NCBI GenBank assembly: GCA_009760855.2
Contig: WPIO01000018.1
Location: forward strand, 4,595,001 to 4,657,000
DNA from: Cristatella mucedo
Taxonomy: Eukaryota; Bryozoa; Phylactolaemata; Cristatellidae
Direction: 5' to 3'
DNA length: 62,000 nt
Shown here: piece after piece, positions 22,172-33,184 of the stretch
Layout of the letters: every line of letters starts with the position of its first letter
How positions within the stretch are numbered: the stretch's first letter is position 1
The notes under the pieces: model-generated
Databases searched by the model: none
Told to the model about the DNA's origin: nothing
The model's input: the letters and a program-made list of their open reading frames with translations, nothing else
Translations under genes and position numbers: made by a program

Positions 22172-22350
22172 TTAAGCTGATTCTGCGGCAGCCTCAATCG
22201 CCGCGTAGAGGCAGAAGAGACTCGGCGGCCACGATTCCCGCTCGCAGGCGGGCAATAAACAGTTGTATGCTGCTGCACGGCTGAAGCCCGTTACGTAGAG
22301 TCGTAGCGTAGCCTCGACGCCTAGCGCCGCGCCGCCGAGGCTGTGGCCGA
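22172..22350 (-). mobile_element. SINE S2, diverged copy
   Basis: The minus strand carries GAGGCTGCCGCAGAATCAGC (tail), a CTGCGAGCGGGA hairpin segment, GCGGGCAAT-like sequence inverted at 22,238-22,260, and a degenerate B-box region. A related segment (CTGCTGCACGGCTGAA) recurs at about 22,438, so the head region may be partly duplicated. Confidence 0.55.
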
Positions 22351-22902
22351 GGAGGGCGAGACTTACAAAGGAGAGACTTATGCTGCTCGCTGCTCGCTCG
22401 AGACTTGAAAACTATAAAGACTTAAAAATAAACTTTCCTGCTGCACGGCTGAAACTCGCGACGTAGGATCGTAAAGTTCCAACGCCCTAGCGTCCAGGCT
22501 GCGACCGAGGGCTGTGCTGCGATGGGCCCGCACCCCGGGCAGCTCGCGCGAGACACGCTGCACTGCAGCAGCAGCAGCGGCGGCCGCAGATCAAGCTCGG
22601 ACTCGCGTGCAAGCTTGCATTTCAAGGACAGGCAACGGAACCGAAATAGAGTCGAGACCAGAATGCACCCGCTAACCCGTGGGTTAGGGTAGCGCTATTG
22701 CAAACGCTTCACTCGCAGGGCCAGATATACAATGCGACGCGGTGGGTCGTCGAGGCTGCAGTCTGAAAGGAAGACAGCCGACAATGGCACGGCGTTGCCA
22801 AGACAAGATGGCCTCTCGTCCGCTGTGGCTCGAGCGTTCGAGTGGCTGGGGGTGGGGTAGCTCTAGGCGGCCGCCTCCACACTCGGCACACAGCCACGAG
22901 CG

Positions 22903-23166
22903 GTCGCTCCTGCTGCTCCTGCTCCTCCTGCTCCTCCTCCTGCTCCTCCTCTTCCTGCTGCTTCTCCTCTTCCTGCTGCTCCTGCTGCTCCTCTTTCTGC
23001 TCCTGCTCCTACTCCTGCTCCTGCTCCTCCTGCTCCTCCTCCTGCTCCTCCTCTTCCTGCTGCTTCTCCTCTTCCTGCAGCTCCTGCTGCTCCTCTTTCT
23101 GCTCCTGCTCCTACTCCTGCTCCTGCTGCTGCTGCTCCTCCTGCTCCTGCTCCTCCCGCTCCTCCT
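22903..23166. repeat. (CTCCTG)n-like low-complexity tract with ~102-bp internal duplication
   Basis: Irregular CTCCTG/CTTCCTG words. The landmark CCTACTCCTGCTCC recurs about 102 bp apart (near 23,009 and 23,111), so the tract grew partly by duplicating a larger block. It encodes poly-Leu on one strand and Arg/Ser on the other. I do not consider either a real protein. Confidence 0.9.
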
Positions 23167-23439
23167 TTTCCACGCCCACGAGGCTGAAGCGAACGGACGG
23201 ATGATGCACCGCCACTGCCGAGGGGGCCGCGGCGGGCGGGCGGGCCGGCCTTCGAGCGGGCGCGCGGAGCAGCGCGCAAGGCTCAGGCAGAGATCGCTGG
23301 CACGCGGCTGGCTCAATTTGCTTCGAGCCCGAGCGACGCCCAGCGGCCGGTCGGCTGGCCGCTGGCGCTCTTCCGGCGCCGTCAGGCCAGCGGAAAAGCT
23401 CGCATCGGTAGGAGACCGCGCGCGCGCGCGGGCGCACCA

Positions 23440-23595
23440 AATGTCCTTGGCCCAGGGGTACGCAGGCGCTCGCACTTCAAGAGCTCGTCCCGAGGTCGTG
23501 GGTTCAAGCGCTGCAGCGGGCAATCCTTCATGGCCAGAGGCAGGCGACAGTCGCCACGGCTCTTCTATATAAACGAGGCCCGACTAACCACTACA
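23440..23595 (+). mobile_element. SINE family S2
   Basis: GGCCCAGGGGTACGCAGGCG is A-box-like. CGAGGTCGTGGGTTCAAG matches the S2 B-box region, then GCTGCAGCGGGCAAT, a CGACAGTCG hairpin segment, CGGCTCTTCTATATAAACGA and GGCCCGACTAACC correspond to the S2 tail. Confidence 0.75.
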
Positions 23596-24834
23596 GCGCA
23601 ACGCCGCGGCGCAGTGCTGCCGGACTGGAAGACCCTCGGCGGCTCTGAAGGGATAGCCCTTTAAATTAGAAACACTGCAATTTAGCATCGAGTCCGGAAG
23701 CTGCGCGAAGCCGCCTCGTTCTAGAGTGCTGTCGCGAGGGCAGTCGCGCACAGCAGAAGGTCCAGTCGACAGTACGGCAAGCAGTATATTAACTTACGAA
23801 GGAAGGCGCGATATAGCTTCTGACCGTCATGGCTGTCTTGGCCCGGAGAATCTCCATGAGTGTATTATTGGGTCCGTTGTCCTTCTACGTTGACTTTCGC
23901 CGACGTAGGACGCTATCGCGGCACAGGAGACCCAACATGCGAGGCTTTTGGCTCGCTCGTCCGATCCCTCTGACGGCGGGCAGGTGGCGACATCTCGCGG
24001 GCAGGCTCTCTCGACAGACATAAGCAGGGGGAAGTGGAACGATTAGAATGCGCCCACAAAAACCGCAAGAGCAATGGAGCCCGCCCGCGAACGCACGCGA
24101 CGTCGGGCTCTTCGAGCTCGTCGCTAAATTATGCAACTACGCGCTGCGCCGGTGAACCGGTCGCCGTTCGCATTTGTATCGACATTTGAGTTGACGTTTG
24201 CATCGCGGCTAGCGTCACGATGAAGCGCAGCAGTCACGTGCCAGCGTCACGATGAAGCGCAGCAGTCACGTGCCAGCGTCACGATGAAGCGCAGCAGTCA
24301 CGTGCCAGCGTCAAGTAGACGCGTCTCATTCTGGCCAGCCAACGATTTGTCTCTGCGCGCTTCACTCGCGCGCCTGCCAGTACACGATTCAGAGTGCGCT
24401 ACTTGTCAAGTGGCCTCTCTGGCCCGCGATCCTCGAAGCGTCTTCGAGCTCGTCGCCGACATTTTGGCCATTGATTCTTCCGCAGCGAATTGCGCAGCGC
24501 CTGGGTGGAGATTACTTCTCTTAAGTGTGCTTAACGCACGACACTCGACACACGAAGCATTATTTTGTTATTGCAAATACCGCTAAAGCATCTTGTTAAA
24601 ACGTACTTATATTGTACGACGTCTCCCTTAATGGAACCGAGCTCGAGTCAAAGCCGCCGCGAGAACAACCAAGAGCGTGCGCTTACTCGACTGCAGACTA
24701 CGCACTCAAGATCGCGAGCACGCGGCGGCCTTGCTCAAAAGCCGTCGTCGCCATCTGTTTTAAAAATAAAGGCATTTAATTGTCAAGATGTATTCGCGGA
24801 AAAACCGCGACCGTCGTACTCGCTACTACAAGTC
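23596..24834. other. No gene recognised; 32-bp tandem repeat inside
   Basis: Apart from the 32-bp repeat at 24,211-24,306, nothing is recognised. Short frames (e.g. 23829-24023, 64 aa) have no known domain. Confidence 0.45.
24211..24306. repeat. 32-bp tandem repeat, 3 copies
   Basis: Three identical units start at 24211, 24243 and 24275. Each contains AGCGTCACGATGAAGC and the E-box-like CACGTG. Confidence 0.95.
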
Positions 24835-24897
24835 GGCTGAGCCGTCGCGCGCGACGGCTCAGCCGCGCCGCGTCGCCTTAAGGCGGGGCGGCGCGGC
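24835..24897. repeat. Two back-to-back hairpins
   Basis: 24835-24864 is a perfect 30-nt palindrome. Sharing its last three bases, 24862-24897 forms a second near-perfect palindrome: arms GCCGCGCCGC and GCGGCGCGGC enclose the perfect core CGCCTTAAGGCG, with one mismatch and one wobble. Confidence 0.9.
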
Positions 24898-25182
24898 GCG
24901 GCTCGAATGCGAGAAAATAAATAGCAGCCATTATCGCTAAATACTTTCCGGGTCGAAAAAGAACCGAATGCAAGCGATCGATAGACGCATTGCCGACCTC
25001 ATCAATGCGGTGGCGGCGGCGGCGCGACCGTGTGCGCCCGCCGCGCAATGCTGCCAACAGGATTCCTGAGCTTAAACGCTAGACGAGCGCCAAGGCGGCG
25101 AGTTCGGCGGCGACGCGCGGCAGCAGCAGCAGCCGCCGCCCAACTCGCCCTTTGCTTGGTGCCAGATGAGGTAGATGTAGGC

Positions 25183-25208
25183 GCGCCGCGCGCTCCCGCG
25201 CGCGGCGC
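25183..25208. repeat. Hairpin downstream of the glycosyltransferase gene
   Basis: GCGCCGCGCGC and GCGCGCGGCGC pair exactly around TCCC, about 130 bp beyond the stop codon of the minus-strand gene. It may lie in its 3' UTR. A regulatory role is not shown, and I saw no AATAAA on that strand nearby. Confidence 0.65.
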
Positions 25209-25335
25209 TTAATTGAGTGTCGGAAGAATTCGGTCGAATGCTCCGGAGCTGCAATCGCCGCAGCCGCCGCGGTCCCCGCTGCCGCACCCAGTCGGCCACC
25301 TGTTCCGGTCGGTGTGGCGGTCGCGAGAGCAGCAT

Positions 25336-27069
25336 CTAGTCGGTCTTGTCCGACTTCCTGGCGCCGCCGCCGCGAACCGCCGGGCCGCCCGCGAGCGCGA
25401 CGCACGCGCGGGCGGCGGCAAACGCGCAGCGGCAGACGACGACGACCAGGAGGCCGGCGGCGGCGGCGAGCGCCAGCAGCACGGCCATGACGTCGAGCAG
25501 GAACGTCTGGTACCAGGCGAGCGGCGGCCGCGCCTGCGCGCCGGCGCCGTTGCGGATCGCGTAGTCGGTCCAGAACAGGATCTGCTCGCGCGCCGTCAGC
25601 GGCTTGTCGCGGATGCGTCGCGACACGCTCGCCGCGTTGCGCCGGTACGTCGGGTCGTCGAGCACCTGCGCGATGGCGGCGCGCAGCCGCTCGGCGCTCA
25701 GCTCGCTCGCGTCGACGCTCACGCCCATGCGCGCGTGCCGCGTCATCTTGAGCGACTGGTAGCGCTCCTCGGCGTGCAGGGGAATGGTGACGACCGGCAC
25801 GCCGTTGTACGCCGCCTCCATGGCGCCGCTGAGGCCGCCGTGGCTCACGAACAGGCGCGTGCTGGGGTGGGCGAGCAGCTCGGCCTGCGGCAGCCAGGGC
25901 AGCACCAGCACGCCGCCGCCGCACGCGCTGCCGTTGAGCGCCGCCGCCGCGCGCTCGGCGGCCGCGGGGCTCGCGTCGCGCCAGACGACGCCGCCGAGCG
26001 GCAGGCGGCGCAGGGCGCCGAGCACGGCGTCGTGCAGCGCCGCCGGCAGGCGGTCGACGCGCGAGCCGAACGACACGACGGCGACGCCGTCGCGCGCGCG
26101 CGCGTCCATGAACGCGCGCAGCTCGGCGCCGAGCCGGTCGGCCGTGCGCGACTCGGCGAGGAACGTGCCGACGGCGACGTTCTTCGGCAGCGCCGCCAGC
26201 GGGTAGTCGAGCGCGAAGTCGGCGTAGACGAAGTTGACCGCCGAGCGCGAGTACGTGTCGGCGAGCGAGAGCGACGCGTTGACGCCGTACTTGACCTTGA
26301 GCGCGTGCACCGCCGGCAGGAAGACGACGCTTGCCAGCAGCTCGACGGCGGCGTACGCGAGCGCGTTGACGACGCGCTGCGCGAGCGACATGTCGCCGGT
26401 GAACGGCAGCATCATGTGAGGCACCTGCACGTAGTCGACCAGCTCGCCGGCCGTGAGCGGCTGCCGCGCCGTGGCGAGCACGACGAACGGCACGTCCACG
26501 TAGTCGACGAGCACGCGCGCGCACACGTCCACGTTGTCGACAACGAGCAGGTCGTAGGCGGCGCCCTTGAGGCTCGCGAGCAACGCCGAGTCGGCGAGCA
26601 GCGCCTCGCAGGCGGCGTTCACGTCGCTCTGCCACGCTAGTATGAGCTCGATCATGGACGGCCGCCGCGCGGCCACGTCGATGCCGCAGAAGGCGCTCGC
26701 GCGGCGGCCGCCGCCGCCTCCGTCGGCCGCCGCCGCCGCCGGGTAGTGCAGCAGCTCGACGCCGGCGAGATCGACGTGCGCTCCGTGCGGCGGCGGCGGC
26801 GAGCTCGAGCGGTTGCCGCCGCCGCCGACGAGCATCGACACGCTATGGCCACCGCGCGGCGAGGCGAGCAGCGCGGCGAAGCTCTCCATGATCATCGAGT
26901 GCGAGCTGTAGCAAGCGCCGCCGCGGTACACGAGGATCTTGCCGCCGGCGGCCAGCGGCAGAGACGAGGCGGCGGCGACGACGACGACGGCGACGAGGGC
27001 GGCGACGCTGCGCACCGGCTGACGCCTCGCGGCGGCGGCGGCGAAGGTAGGGCGGCCGCCGGCGAGCAT
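25336..27069 (-). CDS. UDP-glycosyltransferase (UGT), ER-membrane type, 577 aa
   Basis: UGTs move a sugar from a UDP-sugar to lipophilic acceptors in the ER lumen. One uninterrupted frame shows the whole animal-UGT plan. It starts with an N-terminal hydrophobic signal (about residues 21-42). SSHSMIMESF follows with a His (57) at the catalytic-base position, and YDLLVVDN has Asp178 at its usual partner position. The donor-binding signature runs from WLPQAELLAHPS (392-403) through FVSHGG (407-412) to IPLHAEE (429-435). It ends with a membrane helix (about 526-548) and a short basic tail. Possible N-glycosylation sites are N86, N264 and N379. The length is somewhat above the usual ~530 because of Gly/Pro/Ala-rich inserts at about 82-99 and 114-123. 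E434-E435 replace the common Asp-Gln. The ATG has A at -3. No intron is needed. The donor sugar and acceptor cannot be told. It could be a retrocopy, but it looks intact. Confidence 0.92.
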   Translation of the reverse strand: MLAGGRPTFAAAAARRQPVRSVAALVAVVVVAAASSLPLAAGGKILVYRGGACYSSHSMIMESFAALLASPRGGHSVSMLVGGGGNRSSSPPPPHGAHVDLAGVELLHYPAAAAADGGGGGRRASAFCGIDVAARRPSMIELILAWQSDVNAACEALLADSALLASLKGAAYDLLVVDNVDVCARVLVDYVDVPFVVLATARQPLTAGELVDYVQVPHMMLPFTGDMSLAQRVVNALAYAAVELLASVVFLPAVHALKVKYGVNASLSLADTYSRSAVNFVYADFALDYPLAALPKNVAVGTFLAESRTADRLGAELRAFMDARARDGVAVVSFGSRVDRLPAALHDAVLGALRRLPLGGVVWRDASPAAAERAAAALNGSACGGGVLVLPWLPQAELLAHPSTRLFVSHGGLSGAMEAAYNGVPVVTIPLHAEERYQSLKMTRHARMGVSVDASELSAERLRAAIAQVLDDPTYRRNAASVSRRIRDKPLTAREQILFWTDYAIRNGAGAQARPPLAWYQTFLLDVMAVLLALAAAAGLLVVVVCRCAFAAARACVALAGGPAVRGGGARKSDKTD

Positions 27070-27502
27070 TGTCAGCGTACTTGCTCCGCGCCTCGCTTCG
27101 CTGCTCCTCCGGCGTCTGTCAGCGGCGCGGCGGCGATGGCCGCTGCTGCTGCTGCACTGGCGGGTGGCGCTGTCTGGCGGCAGACGGCTGCTGGCTCGCC
27201 GCTATCCGCCGTTGACTCGCCGATGGCCGCTGCTGCTTCTTCGCGGGCGGTCTCCGATACAGCCAGCCCCTGCTGCCTTATGCTGAAAGACGGTTGAAAT
27301 TGCGATCTAGGCGCCGCTGCCCCGCCTTATAACTAACTATCGGCGGTCGCCTGCACGGGGCTGGATGGGGCGTGGCTGATCGTGACCGGTGATTGGTTTG
27401 GCAGGAGGAAGTGGGTGGTCGCGGCAAACTGCCGCGGACGGGCTCGCACCGAGTATTTTGTTTACGCCGCGCGGCCTCCTACCGAGGCGAGTGACCCGAT
27501 GG
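27070..27502. other. UGT upstream region, no gene recognised
   Basis: Contains CTGCTG-type repeats and the word GATGGCCGCTGCTGCT twice (about 27,133 and 27,222). It probably includes the UGT 5' UTR. Confidence 0.4.
27297..27333 (-). promoter_or_regulatory. Possible TATA-type core promoter of the UGT gene
   Basis: On the minus strand TTATAAGGCGGGG lies about 260 bp upstream of the UGT start codon, a plausible place for a TATA element with a GC box. The motif is short and TTATAA is symmetric, so this is only a suggestion. Confidence 0.2.
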
Positions 27503-27577
27503 GAGAGAGACGAAGAGAAGAGAGAGGGAGAGGGAGAGAGAGGGAGGGAGAGAGAGGGACAGAGAGAGAGAGAGAGG

Positions 27578-27613
<36 letters not shown>

Positions 27614-27632
27614 CAGAGAGAGGGACAGAGAG

Positions 27633-27715
<83 letters not shown>
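27503..27715. repeat. (GA)n microsatellite
   Basis: About 210 bp of GA with GGGA and GGACA interruptions early, becoming pure GA towards 27,713. Confidence 0.97.
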
Positions 27716-27717
<2 letters not shown>

Positions 27718-28539
27718 CTCGACGGTTTCTCTCATATCCCTCCCTCTCGCGCTGATGGCGTGCAGTGGGCGCGATATGCAGTCGAATGCCACTTGTGCTT
27801 GTTTTTAGGGGTGAGCGCGAGGCGGAAGCCCGAGGAGCGAGAGTGCGCCGTCCGTCCGTCCACGTGGGGTTGGCAATGGTGGGACGAGGTCTACGATTGT
27901 CACCTCCCCTTCCGCTTTCTCCGCCTCCATCCATTCATTGACCGAACTCGCGGCAAGCCGTCGAACGGAGCCGGCAGGGCGGCGGCGGCGGTGCGTACCT
28001 ACCGAAAAGGCGAGCCATTTCGCGATCGGCCGTCAGGGCACTGGTAGTCGCCGCTAGAGGACAGCAGTGGTCGCCGCACGGTCGCGGCACTGGAGGTCGC
28101 CGCACAAGCGACCCTCGGCGAGATAGCCCGGCCCAGCGGCTGCAGTGCAGCAGAGGCTGCTATGTAGTGCAAGTCCCGGACTATGCCGGTGCAAGTCCCG
28201 CAGCTCCGGGAGGAGCTGGAGGCCACCACGGCGGGTGGAGAGATGACATCGATAAGCGATACCTCGGTACCTGCGCATCTCCCCGAAAGCGGTGAACGGA
28301 CGCTGTCCGCGAGTTAGGACCGCGAGAGCGAGGAAAGCGAGCGTAAAGGGAGACCGCCACCGAGGGGCTCGCCAGGTAGACGTTGGACGAGCGGTAACAG
28401 CAGCATCGGCAGCAGCAGCTGCAGCTGCAGCAGCAGCAACCGGCTCGCTCGATGCCGACGGTCGACTCGACTCACGTCGAGCTGCACATACCACTGCTCC
28501 CCGAATCCCGTCATCCATGTCTCCTGCAACATCAAGCTT
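27716..28539. other. No gene recognised
   Basis: G+C-rich sequence between two opposite-strand purine/pyrimidine tracts, with a GCAGCAGCTGCAGC run near 28,410-28,440. No known domain. Confidence 0.4.
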
Positions 28540-29121
<582 letters not shown>

Positions 29122-30908
29122 CTCTGTCACCCCACAGACCACGTGCTAATAGCGCCCGTACACGAGCACATAAAAGCGTCGTCTCCCCTCGTTTGCTCTC
29201 GTCTCCCCTCCCTCCTACCTTTCCTCCCCTCACCCTTCTCATTTAAACCCCCCTTCTCCCTCTTCCTCCTGCTCTCCCGTAGTGCCTCGAGTGTGCTAAT
29301 GAATTGGATCCGCTTCGGCCGCTACCAGCCGGATGTTTGGGTCTCGCAGGGGTCGGCTTTTCCGGTGACGTCACCTTGCAGGAGCGTGGATCGTTAAATT
29401 GCTCGCCGGCTCATTACAGGGCATTGTGTTTGCCTCTTGTCCTTGGCGGGTATATACAGGGTTGTTTGCCAGCTGGCGCAGTTTCGCGTTTACATTTTGC
29501 TTTGCTCGTGAATAATGCCGTTTCGCAACATTTAAGTGACTCCCCTGAGGGTACAGCGAGGTCGCCGGTTCCGCCACCGCCTCCAGCTCGCTTCGTACTA
29601 CATCAATGGCCATCATCGATTGCGACTCGTACATGCCAGAGCCGGCGGCGGCTCTATGCTTTCCCAGAGCCGGCGGCTCTATGCTCTCTATGCTCTCTAT
29701 GCTTTCTATGCTCTCTATGCTTTCCCACGTACGCATCGCTGACCATAGTAGCCGCCACCGTCACCGTCGCCGCCCTCGCGAGCTAACGGTCGGGGAGCTG
29801 AGATGCACCGTTACGATGGAGCCGCGATACGCCGCCGCCACAGAGCCGAGACACCGCCATCATAATGAGGGGGACCTGACCGCCACGATGGGACCTGACC
29901 GCGGGCACGAGGCCTGCTTGCAGCACGTGACTTTTTCCGTTAGCTCTCGGCGGCCAGTAAATCTGCTGCCTGCGGATGTGACGGCGGCGGAAGCGGCGGC
30001 GGCAGGGCCGACCGCCGAGACAGACGGCTGCGTGATTCAGCCGCCTTAGCGGTACACCGTGACCACCCGGCTGTTCGTTAGAGGCGACATCCCCCACCCC
30101 CTTCTCGCCCGACTACCGCAGACGGCGGCTCCCGTGTTCGCGCCCCCTCTCGCACGCGCCCGGGCGCTCGTGCCGCGGCCGCTGCTGCCGCCGCCGCTCT
30201 CGCGGGCCAACGCGCGGCTGCTGCGGCCGCCGCACCCACCCGGCTCCCTCCCACTCGCGCCCAGTCCAGGGCCGCGTCGTCTCGGGGGCGATCAGCAGAC
30301 GGCGAGACGTGGCCACGCTTCCGCCGCAGACGACGCTGCACTAGCCGGCGGTGGAAGCGAGCGCAGTGAAGCGTCTGCATTCTAGTATTCGTCCGCGCGC
30401 GCCAGCGAGCGTCCCCTTTAGCCCTCGCCGTCGGGCAGCAGCGGTCCGGCCTGCTAAACCCGAGCTCGCTGGCCGCCGCGCAGCGCCACCCGAGCCGCGC
30501 CCGACTTCCGCCGCGGCGGCCGCTGTCGGGGCGGGGCGGAAGTGATTGCGCTTAGAGCGTCGCGCTTCGCCGCGGCCGCCGCGAGCCCCTCTAGGCCAGG
30601 AAGCCCACTGTGCCGCCGAGGGATTGAAGGCCGCAGGACGGCGCTCGAGGCCGCCGGGACGCCATCCGGCGGGCTCCTGGCCGCCGCCGCTGGTCCACCC
30701 GCCTCCTCCCCCTCCTCCAGACTCGACGGCCCCACGAAAGTGCAACGACCACATTACAGACTTGGGGCACGGGGGGGGGGGTGTCGGCTGCTGCCCAACT
30801 CCGTCGGACCCCCCCCCCACGCCGTTCAGTCGGCTGCGCCGCCGCCGCCGCTTGCCGCATGCGCCGCCGCGCGCGACGTCGTTAGCGAATCGCCGCCGCC
30901 GCTCGATT
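29122..30908. other. G+C-rich stretch, no gene recognised
   Basis: From 29,640 to 29,735 a 9-bp repeat (CTATGCTCT/CTATGCTTT) occurs about five times, next to a duplicated CAGAGCCGGCGGC. G/C homopolymers lie near 30,771 and 30,811. Long Ala/Pro/Arg-rich frames show no known domain. Confidence 0.45.
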
Positions 30909-31800
30909 GGGCTCTGCCAGCATATCTCCAGTTGATTCAGCTCGAAATCTAGGTGTCATATTCCAAACTGACCTCTCGTTAGATGACCATATTAGCTCCG
31001 CAGTTAAATCTGCCTATTTTCAGCTTCATAACACTGCTAAAATTCGGGCTTGTTTAGGTAAGGATACCACGTCCAAGTTGGTCCATGCATTCGTGACATC
31101 CCGCCTCGACTTCTGCAACTCACTGCTTACTGGCCTACTAGCATGTGCGATCAGGCGATTGCAGCTGGTGCAAAACTCTGCAGCTAGGCTTGTCTGTCAT
31201 GAGCGTCGCAGTTGCCACATTACTCCACTTCTCGCCGACCTGCACTGGTTACCAGTCAAGCAACGGATTGACTTCAAGGTTTTGTCGCTCACTTTTAGGT
31301 CCCTTCATTCTATGGCTCCAGCCTATCTCTCCGACATACTCCCCCAACAGGCCAAGCATCGTACCCCTCGCTTTTCGGAATCCAACAGTCTAGAAATACC
31401 TCGTACAAACCTCAAATCCTTTGGAGACCGTGCATTTAGTTCGTATGCTTCCAAAGCCTGGAACTCCCTCCCGACCTGCGTCAGAACGTCCCCTGACCCG
31501 ACCACATTTAAAAAGAACTTAAAAACACCTATTTAGGACAGCATTTAGTGGGTCCCTGTGATTCGTCCTTCACGTGCTTATGCGTGCTGACACTATGCAT
31601 GCTGCCACTAACCACATTTGCATGCTGACCCTGTGCATGTCACCCCTAACCATGTTATTCATTTTGTTTGTTTATCAAGCATGATATTACTCACCATTCA
31701 ATTGCATTTCCCTTTGCAGCAGATGTAAAGCGCGTAGAGAGAGATTGAGTTCTCCGAGGGTGCTTTATCAAGTGCATTATTATTATTATTATTATTATTG
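30909..31800 (+). mobile_element. LINE family B (CR1/L2-type), 5'-truncated copy B1
   Basis: Homology to the longer copy B2 begins at GGCTCTGCCAGCATATCT. The frame 30,907-31,536 is open and encodes the post-catalytic region: RNLGVIFQTDLSLDDH, then SRLDFCNSLLTGLLACAIRR, NSAARLVC and LHWLPVKQRID, ending in KNLKTPI. A 3' UTR of about 260 bp with GCATGCTGACC words, the two-stem hairpin and (ATT)n complete the element. It lacks the endonuclease and catalytic domains, so it cannot move itself. Confidence 0.92.
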
Positions 31801-32324
31801 AGCAGCGCCGCCGCCGCCTCCGCTGGGGGCGCTGCCCGTCCGCTAGCCGACGGTGGTCGGTCGCTCTCAGCGAGCAGACCGCTCTCAGGGTCACTCACTG
31901 CTGCTCTCAGGGCCGCCCCTTCGTGTTGCGGATGTAGGTCTTTTCCTCACCACCACCACCACCCCGCAGTGGGGGGGGGGGTGGGGGTAGTGGAGTCGCG
32001 CGGGCGTCGGGACGCGGAGGTTTATCAGGTTTGGATGGCCGGTAGTGGGAACGGCCGAGGGTGCTGCCTCGCTCCTACATCCGCTGCGTTCCGCGGGGTG
32101 GGCGGGTTGGTGGTGGTGGTGGTGGTGGTGGTGAGGAATGTGGAGGGGGTGAGAGCTAGGAGGGGCGAGGGATGGGAGGGGGTGAGGGCTGGAGCACCGA
32201 GTCGTCGCTCTCTAAAGACGAGCGGTCGCTCGTCGACGGTTGGCACGCGCGCCGACGGAAGTCGATGAGAAAGCGAGCCGGTATAGTTCCGGTCTATCCA
32301 TGCCACGGGTGTGCATACTGTAAG
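31801..32324. other. No gene recognised; GGT and poly-G tracts
   Basis: Includes CACCACC-rich sequence, a G homopolymer (about 31,971-31,980) and (GGT)n at about 32,108-32,133. Confidence 0.45.
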
Positions 32325-32490
32325 GTATGCCAGTCGGTAACTCCACCAAGCCACAAAGACTAAGTGGGCGTCGCGAAGGAGTTTTCAACACAGCAAGCTC
32401 GAAGCCTGAGCGGCTTCCGGCGGTGCGCACGCGGTAGCCAGCAGACTTCGTCTCGCGCAGCCAAGGGAAAGCGAGAAGCGCAGCCGTGTG
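32325..32490 (-). mobile_element. LINE A-type 3' tail
   Basis: GGTAACTCCACCAAGCCACA matches the inverse of the LINE A end (TGTGGAGTTAC), followed by inverse counterparts of GCGTAACACCC, GCTTAGGCTG and GAGACGAAG, out to about 32,490. No coding sequence is left. Confidence 0.75.
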
Positions 32491-33184
32491 TGAACGAGTC
32501 AAGTCACGTGGCCACGGCCTTGCTGGTCGCAGCAGGAATGTCGCTCTGAATGCGTTGATCGGCGAGCAGCCGTCGCAGTCACGTGCGGCAAAGGGTACAC
32601 GTGGCCGAGCTTCTCGGATTTGGTGACCAACCGTTCCGCCGTATTCCATCGCCTGCTGCAGACGCCTGCTGCTTTTTTTTTCTGTAGCCCAGCAAAACCC
32701 TATTCAAAGCAGGCGAGTAACCAGCGGCCTTAGCTGCTGCTGCTGTAGGTTGTTTCCCCGAAGTGCTAAAGGTAGACACAAGCCTGCGTCTTTGATGAGC
32801 TTGCACGTCTGACTAAATGATTTCAGGCCGGTTTCCCACCGCGATGCCCTTTGCTACACGGCTGGCAAAACAATAGCGAGGTACACTGATCGTAGACTTG
32901 GGAAGGTCACGAAAGAATTCAGGACTCCATCATGTCCACCGCTGGGCGTTTGAAGACAACTATTAGCTCGTATCAATTCATGTTAGGTCAGGCTAAGTTT
33001 AAATCTTACGAAAAAGCAGTAAAATCACAAGTCGATTACCCAAAAATTCCAAAGTCGACCGTCTTCTTAACCGCGGCCAAGCGTAACACGTTCTTGCTCC
33101 AGCCTCGCTATCAGAATTAGCCTCGCTATCAGGCTCGGCGTCGTACCGCCCGCTCATCTGACTCAGGTCGTCCGACTCTGCCTT
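32491..33184. other. No gene recognised
   Basis: Short frames only. CCTCGCTATCAG is directly repeated near 33,103 and 33,120. Confidence 0.4.

Noticed and set aside
22684-23572. Poly-Leu plus-strand frame and Arg/Ser-rich minus-strand frame resembling an SR protein
   Set aside because: Both are direct translations of the CTCCTG-like repeat. No RNA-recognition domain is present.
25079-26640. Long frames overlapping the UGT gene (518 codons minus, 475 codons plus)
   Set aside because: They are shadows of the G+C-rich UGT coding sequence. Only the 25,336-27,069 frame shows conserved UGT motifs.
30771-30820. Poly-G and poly-C runs here and elsewhere (6875, 9849, 15361, 31971, 47477, 52611)
   Set aside because: Ordinary homopolymer runs. 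G-quadruplex formation is possible, but nothing ties them to a function.
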